From the NCBI GenBank assembly GCA_030549335.1, contig CM060195.1:2653501-2717500 (forward strand): 64,000 bases of DNA, written 5' to 3'. Positions 25,500 through 36,627 of the stretch are shown one piece after another (within the stretch, counting starts at the first letter, position 1; the number at the start of each line of letters is the position of its first letter). The position numbers were made by a program, and so were the translations under genes. The notes beneath the pieces were generated by a model that worked only from the letters and a program-made list of their open reading frames with translations, made no database searches and was not told the origin of the DNA. Origin of the DNA: Pontederia crassipes (lineage: Eukaryota > Streptophyta > Magnoliopsida > Commelinales > Pontederiaceae).

Positions 25500-26527
25500 G
25501 TATTTTCACCTAATCAATAATTACATTAGCTTTGTCTTCATACCGAACGAACACTTTTAGATTTCTTGTATTGTTTATTTTTTGTATGCCATGTAATCTT
25601 TTCATTTTTTACCAATGCAAACTATGTAATAAATGAGTTTGAACGTTATAATATTATATTTTTCCTTTATTAACAACTAGATTTATTTTTTGAACTTGAT
25701 TACATTGACGGTGGAAGTTATTTAACTTTGAACTATTTAAGTGTTTACATTGTAAATTTTAAGCGCAAGCAAGCCGGAAATAGGATATGCAAATGTAACA
25801 TGAAAATTTACAAGACACATTGATGAGGTAATAAGTTTGGCATATGTGTAAGCACATGAGTGCCAATCATGCCAGTGCTAATTATGAGAAGTACGAAATT
25901 GTAACCCAATGCACTCTCTTTCTCTTTGTAACGCAACAAGTACAAATTTGAACAAAATTTCTTTCATGAAAAAATTTTTTTCATAAAAAATATGTTTTTA
26001 ATACAAGTTAAGGATTATAGGTGTGTGTCTTAAATTCTTGGACAAACTTACAAAGTCCTCACCCTTGATGTGAAACTAAAGGTGCTGGCGATTGAGACAA
26101 CACTTGAATTCTCATTCAAATTCCATCTTTATCCTTTTCAAAGCTACCCATACAAAAGCTTGTGGAGTCAATTTTTTATTTTGTTTCATAAGCTTTGCAT
26201 TCAAAAAGTTTGTCAGTTTAGTTTTTTTTACCAAAGTCGTCCATCTAAATGCTTGTTAGAAATGCATTTTTTTACCATCAAGCTTTTGTCATTTCCTCGC
26301 ATTTCTATGTCTTTAGGTGAAATAATGAGATTTAAATTTATCAGTGGTTTTTGGGTTACATATAATTCTTTGAATTATTTTCAAGTGGAAACATGTTATA
26401 TATGAGTTGGATACTTCACTCAACACACTTATTTTTTTAAATTTGATTTTTTGACATGCATTTGCATTGTAGACATTGAACTAATGCAGGGTTGAAATAC
26501 TTAACAACAAAAATTAGAAAACACATT

Positions 26528-28990
26528 GATGAGGTTCCACTTATGAATTATGTGTAACCACAAGACTGTCATGCGTGCATTGTTTCACAGGTGAAACTGC
26601 TAATACACTCACTTTTTCATAGTAAATCAATTAATGCAAATTAACGATTATAGAAAATTTTTCTTTCACAAGAAAATTCACTACATAAAAAGATATATAC
26701 TCGAAGGACCAAAATTCATGATAATTTATGTGGATGATTGTTATGTTCTTGCTTAAATCCGGAAAATACACATCTTCTATATGAAATAAATGGGTGGTAG
26801 GGATTTACTCAATGAAATTGAATGCTCATTTAATTCTTTGTTTATCCTTTCGAAAGGTATCCGTCTTAAAGATTGTCAGAGTCAGTTTTTTTCTTTTCGA
26901 AACTAACTCTGCAAAAACTTGTCAGAATTGGTTTCTTTTAATTTCCAAGCTGTCCGTCTAAAAGCTCCTTAGAGCTGGTTGTTTTCTAATTTAAGGTTTT
27001 GTTGTTTTCAAGACGTGATACCATTTTGGCATGAATTATAAGCATTAGTTTGCATATTAATAATAAATATTGTTGCATATAACTCAAATTGCGATGATGA
27101 AAGAGATGATGATGATGATGTAGAACACGCCTAAACACCTCTTTCTCGTGTTCATTTTCCTTTGTTTCACTTTCTCTCTCGTGTTCACTGCCAAGTGTCC
27201 GTAAAGCAGCATCCCCACTAAATATATATGCCATTTTTATATTATGGTCCATCCTCCCATTGTTGGAATAGCTCCTCCTGCTTGTCCTTTTAGATCCACA
27301 AAGCCTCAAGCCTTCTCATTCTCGATGACTAATTCTTGCAGTCAATAATGCAAGGAGGACTCTCGGGAAGAAGATCTCAAGGAGTGCAACAAACATCATG
27401 GAAAGTTTTCACTTCACTTCTAATTCCAAAGACGAAGACCTCAAAGTCATCTCCTCATCTTGAACTATCATCTCTCTACTGAATTCTCCTTGTAGCTTCT
27501 CCTCCTCATACTCCTTGGATATCTAGGACTGCCACGAGATCATAACATAGAAGCTACAGCCTCACAACATTAATTGTTTGACATGGCATTCGACAGCTTG
27601 AAAGATCAAGCTCATGTTGTTGTTCACGTTTCTAATCTTCATCGCCATTTTAAACGCAAGCCCTTCTCCATCGTCATCCTTGAGATCAACAACAAGTGCG
27701 AGCTCCCTGACAGCGATGGAGAAGGGCATGTTGTTCGACGGGATGACAAAGATGAGAGTGCTCATTATGAGATGGGAAACGTAAGCAACGACCTAAGAAG
27801 GGTCTTTGGGTTTGTAGAATGCCTATTTGACAGATGGATCGAAATGTGAAATAATTGAACTTGTGTGGCTGAACCCCCTTTGCTATGACCTCTAGGCAGT
27901 TCAAGATATATAAGAAAATTCAGTAGTGGGTAGATTCATCGGTCTGAACACCTGGGAAAGGAGGATAAGAAAATGATCCCCCTCTTAGAGGGCCACAAAG
28001 CGTAGAAAACATTTCTTTACTTTAAGTAAAGCCTCCCAATCTTTTCCATACTTGGATTGGAGATCCCCGTTGAGAGGAAGATTCTTGGGTCGACAAAAAA
28101 CACAATAAGAATGTTAAAACCTGCATGGCATGATCATTGCAACAATAGCGAATGATATCTCAGCAGTTGTGACAATAATCGGGGATGGCATGTTACTATA
28201 TATTTTCTCCTAACCATTAATTACATTAGCTTTATTCTGATATCATTTTTCCACAAAACGAACACTTTTAGATTTCTTGTATTGTTTATTTTTTTTGTAG
28301 CATGTAATCTTTTCATTTTTTACCAATGCTAACTATGTAATAAATGAGTTTGAACGTTATAATATTATATTTTTCCTTTAATAATACCTACATTTATTTT
28401 TTGAACTTGATTACTTTGACAGTGAAAGTTATTTAACTTTGAACTATTTAAGTGTTTACATTGTAAATTTTAAGCGCAAGCAAGCCGGAAATAAGATATG
28501 CAAATGTCACACGAAAATTTACAAGTCACATTGATGAGGTAATAAGTTTGGCATATGTGTAAGCATATGAGTGCCAAGCATGCTAGTGCTAATTATGAGA
28601 AGTGTAAAATTTGTAACCCAATGCACTCTCTTTCTCTTTCTAACACAACTCTGTCCAATTACGACAAGTACAAATTTCAGCAAATTTTCTTTCATGAAAA
28701 ATAAATTACTCATAAAAAAATATTTTTTTAATACACGTTTAGGATTATAGGTGTGTCTTAAATTCTTGGACAAACCTACAAAGTCCTCACCGCTGATGTG
28801 AAACTAAAGGTGCTGGGGATTGAGACAACACTTGAATTCTCATTCAAATTCCATGTTTATCCTTTTCAAAGCTATCCATACAAAAGCTTGTGGAGTCATT
28901 TTTTTTGTTTCAGAAGCTTTTCATTCAAAAAGTTTGTCATATTAGTTTTTTGACGAAAGTCGTCCATTAAATGTGAATTGCGTTCTAGCT
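26528..28990. repeat. Unknown 2.7 kb tandem unit, copy 2
   Basis: It starts GATGAGGTTCCACTTATG, directly continuing copy 1, and matches it with an offset of 2,699-2,722 bp. Similarity fades at about 28975-28990, ahead of the copia element. It carries an open frame on the minus strand (26986-27309), the partner of the copy 1 frame at 24373-24711, and a readable 91-residue frame on the plus strand (27574-27849) that copy 1 does not preserve. Confidence 0.8.
26986..27309 (-). pseudogene. Unknown ORF remnant in tandem unit copy 2
   Basis: A 107-residue frame reads GRMDHNIKMAYIFSGDAALRTL and ends in a His-rich stretch, parallel to 24373-24711 in copy 1. The N-terminal hydrophobic part present in copy 1 lies upstream here in the same DNA but is cut off by a stop. 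The paired conservation hints at past coding function. The protein is not recognised. Confidence 0.3.
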
Positions 28991-29129
28991 ACCATCAAGA
29001 ACATTTTCTTTCTACTTTTTTCATTTTCCAAGACAATCAAGAAGTTTAGTTCATATTTTTGTTATCGTTCTTAATACAGGACTCTTTGGATGAAATATTA
29101 AGAACAAGCTCTTAGTTCTTATTATGTTC
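28991..29129. other. Junction between tandem unit and copia element
   Basis: AT-rich sequence that no longer follows the 2.7 kb unit and precedes the first copia LTR. Nothing else is seen in it. Confidence 0.4.
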
Positions 29130-29447
29130 TGTTGATGTGCCTTGAATTATATATCATGTACCCAAAATTATGAAAAAAAGAGAAAAAGAAAAAACAAGGA
29201 TCTGTGGCGGAAGCGGAGGGCTTGGACCATTAGTGGATTTCTTTGTATACGAGGGTTAGAGTTTTATCATGATATACTCTCTTTTGCTCATAGTGAATTT
29301 CTTCTTGCGGTGGTCTCATTTGCCCATGAATGTTTCTCTCTTGATTACATTGATCAAGAAAATTTTACCACGTTAAATCTCTGTGTTCATCTTCTCTTTC
29401 TTTCATTGTTTTGATTGTTCATCGATCCTCTTGTTCTATTCCCAACA
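29130..29447 (+). repeat. 5' LTR of copia element A
   Basis: The 3' border (CCCAACA followed by AATTGGCATCAGAGC) is firm. The 5' border is set at the nearest TGTTG and is less sure because the partner LTR is not seen. Confidence 0.55.
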
Positions 29448-29481
29448 AATTGGCATCAGAGCATAGTTTCTTTTCGTGAAG

Positions 29482-30053
29482 ATGACTACAACGAAGTTCG
29501 ACATTGAGAAGTTCGACGGGAATACAAATTTCAGTCTGTGTTAAGTTCAGATGCTTGCCATCCTGATTGAAGAAGGCATTGTCGGGTCAAAAGCCTAATG
29601 CCGCCATCCGCTTGGGAGGAATTCGATGAGAAGGCCATGTTTGCGATTCATTTGTGGCTGACGAACGATGTTCTTCAGGAAATCCTCATAGAGAAGATGA
29701 CAGCTAATCTCTGGACAAAGTTGAAAACTCTATATCTGACGAAAACCCTAGCGAATCAACTTGTGTTGAAGCAACGATTGTACACCTTCCGTATGGCCGA
29801 AGGTAAGTCGATCAAATCGCACATCAGTGAGTTCATCGCCCTAATCAATGATTTGAAGAACGTAGATGCGAAGGCTGATGACGAAGATCAGATGCTATTA
29901 CTTCTTTGTTCTCTATCATCTTCATATAAAAACTTTAAAGAGACTATGATCTACGGTAGGGACAAACTTACATTTGAAGATGTTAAGGGCAGACTACTGA
30001 GCAAAGAAAAGTTGGATAACGAATTGAGGTCAAGTAACAAATCTGAAGATTAA
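29482..30053 (+). pseudogene. Gag remnant of copia element A
   Basis: The start MTTTKFDIEKFDG and the later MTANLWTKLKTLYLTKTLANQLVLKQ text are typical of the UBN2-type gag domain of Tork/Tnt1 elements. The largest readable piece (29598-30053) holds 151 residues. It is a fossil. Confidence 0.75.
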
Positions 30054-32852
30054 GCCTTAGGTCTAATCGTAAGAGGCAGACATCAGATGAGAAATCAAAT
30101 TCAAGATAGATCTAAATCCAAGTCAAAGAACAAAAATAAAGTCTGCAATTATTGCAAGAAGAATGATCATATCAAAGCAGAGTGTTACAAATTACATAAT
30201 AAAATAAAATGATCAATGAGAGGAACGAGAAGGGAAATCAAAAGGCTGATCTTGCAGATGTTAGTGTAGCAGAAAGTGAGAATGAAGATGTTATGTTGGT
30301 AACGACATCAAACAAATCCAGATCATCAAGTGAATGGATCCTCGATTTTGGATGCTCATACCATATGTGTCCCAATCGAAATTGGTTCTCCACGTACAAA
30401 TTTGTTGAAGGTGGAGTCATTCTAGAGGGAAACAATGTTGCCTGTAAGAATGTTGGTATTGGATCCATCTAGATTAAGATGCATGATGGGATTGTTAGAA
30501 CATTATCTGAAGACAGACATGTTGCTGATCTGAAGAAGAATCTCATTTCACTCTATGTCTTAGACTCAAATGATTGCAAAGTTGTTATTGAGTCTAATGG
30601 AATGAAGATTTCTCGTGGTGCTCCTATGTTGATGAAAGGCCTCAAAATGGGTAGCATGTATGTACTCCAAGATTTGACATTGATAGGTTCAGCAGCAGTC
30701 TCATCTACCTCAAAGGAAGACTGCACAAAGTTATGGCATATGTGTTTGGTCCATATGAGTGAGAAGGGCATGCAAGTTCTCAGCAATAGAGGTACTCTTC
30801 CTGATGCAAAAATGGGAAAATTAGAACTGTCTGAGCATTGTATCTTCAGAAAGCGGAAGAGAGTTAGTTCCGGCTCAGCCATTCGTAAGACGAAGGGAAC
30901 CCTTGATTACATCCATTTAAATTTATGGGGTCCTTCTTAGGTTCACATTTATTGGTGACTTCTCTAGAAAAGTTTGGGTCTATTTTTTGAAGCATAAAGA
31001 TGATGTATTTGGAACATTCAAGTCATGAAAGACTTTACTAGGGAAGCAATTTAGAAATGTTGTGAAGAGGCTGAGGACTGATAATGGACTAAAATTATGT
31101 AATTCTAAGTTCAATAAATTTTGTGACAAAGAAGGCATTGTAAGGCATCAACAGTTGTGAGAACTCCACAACGGAATGGAGTCGCAGAAATAATGAATAG
31201 AACTCTACTAGAGAGAGCTCGATATATGTTGTCAAATGTAGGACTTGACAAGGAGTTTTGGGCAGAGGCTGTCAACCTGACAAAGATTTGAAAATTTGTT
31301 AAGAAGTGTGGTCAGATAATCCTCCTAATTACTCACATTTAAGAGTTTTCGGTTGTCCTGCATATGCACATGTTAATGATGGAAAGTTTGAACCTAGAGC
31401 TAGGAAATGCATATTTCTTGCTTATAAATTTGGTGTTAAATGTTTTAGATTATGGTGTCCTGAAACCAAGAAATTCATTATTAGTAGATATGTTACTTTT
31501 GACGAATCTGTGATGCTTCACTCGAGAAAAGTTTTGTCTATTATTGATGATACAGAAAAATAGAAGACTTTGGAGAAGGTGGAGTCAGAACTTTCAACTT
31601 CTTCTAATGAAAAGAATGATGCTCCTATACTCTTAAAGTTTGTACATCACCTCAAGCTCAGTAGCAATACATGCTATAGCTCGTGATAGACCGAGGAGAG
31701 AAATAAAAGCACCTCAAAGGCTCGGGTTTAAAAAACTAGTGGCTTATTTATTAAGTGTTGCTGAAGATATTGAATTAGTTGATCCTTTCTCTTATTTTGA
31801 AACTATTCGATGTTCTGATTGCAATAAGTGATTAATAGTAATGCAAGAGGAGATGAAATATCTACAGAAGAATGACACTTGGAAATTTGTAAACCACCAG
31901 TGAATATGAAGATTGTTGGTTGCAAATGGGTGTTTAAGAAGAAAGAAGGAATCAATAATGAAGATACAAAGTAAGATTGGTGGCACAAGGCTACAGTCAA
32001 GTGGAGGGCGTCGATTTCTATGGTGTTCTCTATTGTTGTGAAACATACTTCTATTCGTATTTTAGTTGCTATTGTTGCTTTACAGAATCTTAAACTTAAA
32101 CAGCTAGATGTCAAGACCGCATTCTTACATGGCGATCTTGAAGAAGATATATATATGGAGCATTAGAGGATTTTCATATTGAAGGTAGAGAAGATCAAGT
32201 TTGTTATATGAAGAAGTCCTTACTTAAAAAATCCCATCGACAGTGGTATAAAAAGTTTGATTCATTCATGTTGAGCATTAATTTTACTAGAAGCAAGTAT
32301 GATAGTTGTGTTTATTTGAATCAACTTGCCGATGGTTCATTCATCTATTTGTTTCTCTATGTTGATCATATGTTAATTGCAGTGAAAGACATTTAAAATT
32401 AACATTTTGAAAAATAAGTTAAGTTTTAAATTTGAGATGAAGAATTTTAGAACAGCAAAGAAAATTTTCGGAATAGAAATTTCTGGAGATAGAAGCACAA
32501 GAAGACTATTTCTGTCTCAACAATATTAAAAAAAATCTTAGAGCATTTTGAAATGCAGAATGATAAGGCTGTCAGTACACCGATTGCTGTACACTTTAAA
32601 CTCTCAGTTTCATGTTCACCACAATATGATGAAGATAGAAGTTATATGTCAAAAGTTCCTTACATTAGTGCAGTTGGTAGCATTATGTATGCAATGGTTT
32701 GCACTCGTCCAGATATATCCCATGTTGTCAGTGTTGTTAGTAGATATATGTCTAATCTAAGAAAAAAGATATATCTGATGTATGTTTGAAATTTGATAGA
32801 AATTCAGCTGGACTGGTTGGCTTTATTGATTCAGAGTTTACATGAGATGTCG

Positions 32853-34031
32853 ATAGAAGAAGGTCCCTAATAGTTATATCTTTACTATTACTGATTGTGC
32901 TGTGAGTTGAAAAGCTATTTTGAAGGATATAGTATCATTATCCACTCCTGAAGTTGAATACATGGTCATCACTGAAGTTGTAAAGGAAGGTATTTGGTTA
33001 AGGTGGTGACCCCAAGGTGTGAATAACTGAATATATATTGAATTTCATTGACATTTATATAAAATAATGATCCTAAGGTGTGAATAACTGAATATATATA
33101 TGATTATTTTCATATTTAATAACTTGAAAGTTTATTAGCAAGAATAAGATCTATGTAGTCCCTCATTAATTTGTTACTTGGAAAATAAATAACATGCGAG
33201 GTTTTACAAAAAAAAAGTGGGTGTCAAATCACGTAGATCATTTTGAAAAAGGAGAAACATCGTAGAAAATAAGAGGTCAAAGAAACTAATAGTACAATAA
33301 CAAATTTTCACCTATACCTTCAAGGCTTCAATTACTTATTACTTCGATCGACCATGAAGACGTAGTTCTCCACCTCCAGGTGACCCTCTTGCTCCTCTTC
33401 GTAGAACCAAATCATGCAGACATGCGGCCAATGTGTACCAGCAAGAGGACGCTTGTAACGTCCCCAAAATTCAGTCATAATTTAAACTTTTTCCGAACCC
33501 TAGATGACGTTACATTGACCTTTACATGACCTAATTTCATAAAACATTACAGCGAAAATATAATAATAACATAAATAAATAATATCATAAACAGCGGAAG
33601 ACTTATAACATATAAATCTCAAGATACATATCTAGCCCATGGGCCACATAGGCTCTAACATAATACCCAAAATGGGGTTCATCATACATAAATGAGTTCA
33701 TACAAAAGTAAATGACTCAAAGGCCCATAGGCCATACATACTTGTGTTCTACTCAATAATTTCTAACTACTACAATAACTGGTTGGTATTATTAGGATAA
33801 TTATTGGAGGATGTTGTAGTTAGCTAGTGGAGTATGATTTATGGACTAACTAATTTGTTAGTTATGATAAGGTGATTGTAAGAGATTGTAACTTTCTTAT
33901 AATCATAATGGGAAATTGAGGGATATCATAACTATATTATTTGTTAAATATGAAGTTATGTAGAAGCATGATAGATATTTTGGTTATCCTAGATTGTTGT
34001 CCAAAGCTCATATATGGTGATGATATGCACC
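32853..34031. repeat. 1,179-bp tandem duplication, copy 1
   Basis: This unit and 34032-35210 are near-identical. Each holds the end of copia A RNase H, about 770 bp of intervening DNA and the first part of the copia B LTR. The junction lies at GCACCATAGAAGA, where the text GCACCATA is shared by the two ends. The copies differ at only a few positions in the parts compared. Confidence 0.9.
33454..33780. repeat. Gypsy-like LTR fragment
   Basis: TGTAACGTCCCCAAAATTC is the kind of start seen in large gypsy LTRs. The fragment runs until the copia B LTR begins at 33781, and the same fragment recurs at 34633-34959 in the duplicate. No end or partner is visible, so this is a tentative reading. Confidence 0.35.
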
Positions 34032-35210
34032 ATAGAAGAAGGTCCCTAATAGTTATATCTTTACTATTACTGATTGTGCTGTGAGTTGAAAAGCTATTTT
34101 GCAAGATATAGTAGCATTATCCACTACTGGAGTTGAATACATGGTCATCACTGAAGTTGTAAAGGAAGGTATTTGGTTAAGGTGGTGACCCCAAGGTGTG
34201 AATAACTGAATATATATTGAATTTCATTGACATTTATATAAAATAATGATCCTAAGGTGTGAATAACTGAATATATATATGATTATTTTCATATTTAATA
34301 ACTTGAAAGTTTATTAGCAAGAATAAGATCTATGTAGTCCCTCATTAATTTGTTACTTGGAAAATAAATAACATGCGAGGTTTTAAAAAAAAAAAGTGGG
34401 TGTCAAATCACGTAGATCATTTTGAAAAAGGAGAAACATCGTAGAAAATAAGAGGTCAAAGAAACTAATAGTACAATAACAAATTTTCACCTATACCTTC
34501 AAGGCTTCAATTACTTATTACTTCGATCGACCATGAAGACGTAGTTCTCCACCTCCAGGTGACCCTCTTGCTCCTCTTCGTAGAACCAAATCATGCAGAC
34601 ATGCGGCCAATGTGTACTAGCAAGAGGACGCCTGTAACGTCCCCAAAATTCAGCCATAATTTAAACTTTTTCCGAACCCTAGATGACGTTACATTGACCT
34701 TTACATGACCTAATTTCATAAAACATTGCAGCGGAAATATAATAATAACATAAATAAATAATATCATAAACAACGGAAGACTTCTAACATATAAATCTCA
34801 AGATACATATCTAGCCCATGGGCCACATAGGCTCTAACATAATACCCAAGATGGGGTTCATCATACATAAATGAGTTCATACAAAAGTAAATGACTCAAA
34901 GGCCCATAGGCCATACATACTTGTGTTCTACTCAATAATTTCTAACTACTACAATAACTTGTTGGTATTATTAGGATAATTATTGGAGGATGTTGTAGTT
35001 AGCTAGTGGAGTATGATTTATGGACTAACTAATTTGTTAGTTATGATAAGGTGATTGTAAGAGATTGTAACTTTCTTATAATCATAATGGGAAATTGAGG
35101 GATATCATAACTATATTATTTGTTAAATTTGAAGTTATGTAGAAGCATGATAGATATTTTGGTTATCCTAGATTGTTGTCCAAAGCTCATATCTGGTGAT
35201 GATATGCACC
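34032..35210. repeat. 1,179-bp tandem duplication, copy 2
   Basis: Second unit of the tandem pair starting at 32853, with an offset of exactly 1,179 bp at several checked points. After it the copia B LTR runs on to its end at 35411. Confidence 0.9.
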
Positions 35211-35411
35211 ATATATTGAGGGAGTTTGTGGGGAATGCATGTAATGGGACAGACATCTCAAACATAGTGAAACGACCATTGACGTAAGAGCAATATCTGA
35301 ATCATGTAAAATCTTGTGTATCTTTTTCTATGTGATTTCTTATTATTCTTGCATCAGTTCTCCCACTTATTGATATTGATGATTTGTTGATATCGATATT
35401 TTTTCAACAAT
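34960..35411 (+). repeat. 5' LTR of copia element B
   Basis: It begins TGTTGGTATTATTAGG and ends TTTTTTCAACA just before the primer site. Its first 251 bp also occur at 33781-34031 through the tandem duplication. Confidence 0.75.
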
Positions 35412-36627
35412 CGGTATTAGACCTACAACAGGGAGTTCGTGGATGGTGGGAACGATGGTGACAGATGATAGGAAGGTTAAGATTGAGAGATTTTGACTTC
35501 TAGAAGATGCAAATCGAGGACTATTTATATAAGAAGAGATTACATGAGCATCTCTCTAATGAGAAATTGGAGATGATGAGAAGGGACTCAGTGTTACCAG
35601 GCTGACGTTGGTGTGGAACATAGCCTTTAACATTGTGAATGAGGAAACCATGATATGCTTGATGAAGGCATTATCAAACATGTACGAAAAGCCTTCTGCA
35701 TAAAAAAAAGTGTATTTGATGAAAAAGTTGTTTAACCTAAAGATGTCTGGAGGAGCTTTAGTCGCGGATCACATCAACGAATTTAACATTGTCATAACAC
35801 AATTAAATTCAGTAAAGATCACTTTTGATAATGAAGTGAGGGCTTTGATCTTGTTGTCCTCTTTGTCAGAAAGTTGGGGTGCAACTGTGATGGCAATCAA
35901 CAATTCTTCTGGATCAACAAAGTTGAGATGCAGATGATATTCAAGATCTGATTCTGAGCAAAGACATTGATATGAGAGAATCAAGAGAAGTCTCAAGTTT
36001 GGTGTTGAGTGCAAAGGACATGGGAAGAACACAATTGCGAGACAAAATCAAGGGATATCAAAATCAAGGCGATAAAGTCATTCAAGATTGGTGAATTCGC
36101 ATGTTGGAACTGTTAGAAGAAAGGTCACATGAAGAAAAATTACAAAGAATCTTGGTTTTTGAATTATGGAGCTTCATATCATTCTACTAAAAAAATGGAG
36201 TGTATGCAAGATTACACTATAGGAAATTTCGGCAAGGTGTACTTCATTGAGAAAGTCTTGGATGTTGTGGGGAAGGGTAACATGAAGATTGTCACTAATA
36301 GTGGGACAATATGGAAGTTGAAGGATGTTCGACATATATTGGGACTGAAGAGGAACCTAATCTCGATTGGGCAACTTGACTTAGAGGGTTACACTATGAT
36401 AGTTTTAGGTAAAAGGTCACCAAAGGAGCTATGGTAATAGCACAAGACAATAAGTTGGGTACTTGTACAAGTTGTCAGACAATATAATTATTGTACTAGT
36501 TGAAACGGATGATATGTATGAAGTTGGCACTATAGAGTTGGACATATGAGTGAAAAAAGGGATGAAGGTCCTACACAAGATGGGTCGATGTGGAGAATTC
36601 ATGTATATGTTCTTGTCACTGATTAGC

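Larger units (their letters stand above)
23829..26527. repeat. Unknown 2.7 kb tandem unit, copy 1 (complete)
   Basis: This is the complete copy, about 2,699 bp, starting near TTCCACTTATGAATT and ending AGAAAACACATTG. Copy 2 follows head to tail. The unit is not recognised as a known transposon: it has no LTR, terminal inverted repeat, primer site or poly-A tail. Its minus strand carries two open stretches that are also present in copy 2 (see separate entries). The copies look about 88-90 percent alike by eye, so the duplications are not recent. Confidence 0.8.
29130..33010 (+). mobile_element. Ty1/copia element A (Tork/Tnt1-like), broken
   Basis: Parts in order: LTR about 29130-29447 (TGTTGATG...CCCAACA), primer site 29450-29462 (TTGGCATCAGAGC), gag from about 29482, zinc knuckle about 30140-30200 (CNYCKKNDHIKAEC), protease about 30330-30480 ([14 protein letters not shown]), gag-pre-integrase about 30700-30860, integrase about 30900-31400, reverse transcriptase about 31850-32760 and RNase H tail to about 33009. 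Domain order (integrase before reverse transcriptase) is that of copia, and the gag start resembles Tnt1/Tork elements. No second LTR was recognised. It has well over ten breaks and is old. The RNase H tail is duplicated downstream (see 32853-35210). Confidence 0.85.

Noticed and set aside
27574-27849. Plus-strand frame of 91 residues as a gene
   Set aside because: The frame is not kept in copy 1 of the tandem unit, unlike the minus-strand frame nearby.
23829-28990. 2.7 kb unit as a Helitron or LINE
   Set aside because: No TC...CTRR ends with hairpin, no poly-A tail and no reverse transcriptase or helicase motif were seen.
33454-35000. Full gypsy element starting TGTAACGTCC
   Set aside because: Only a few hundred bases before the copia LTR; no gag, pol or partner LTR is visible.
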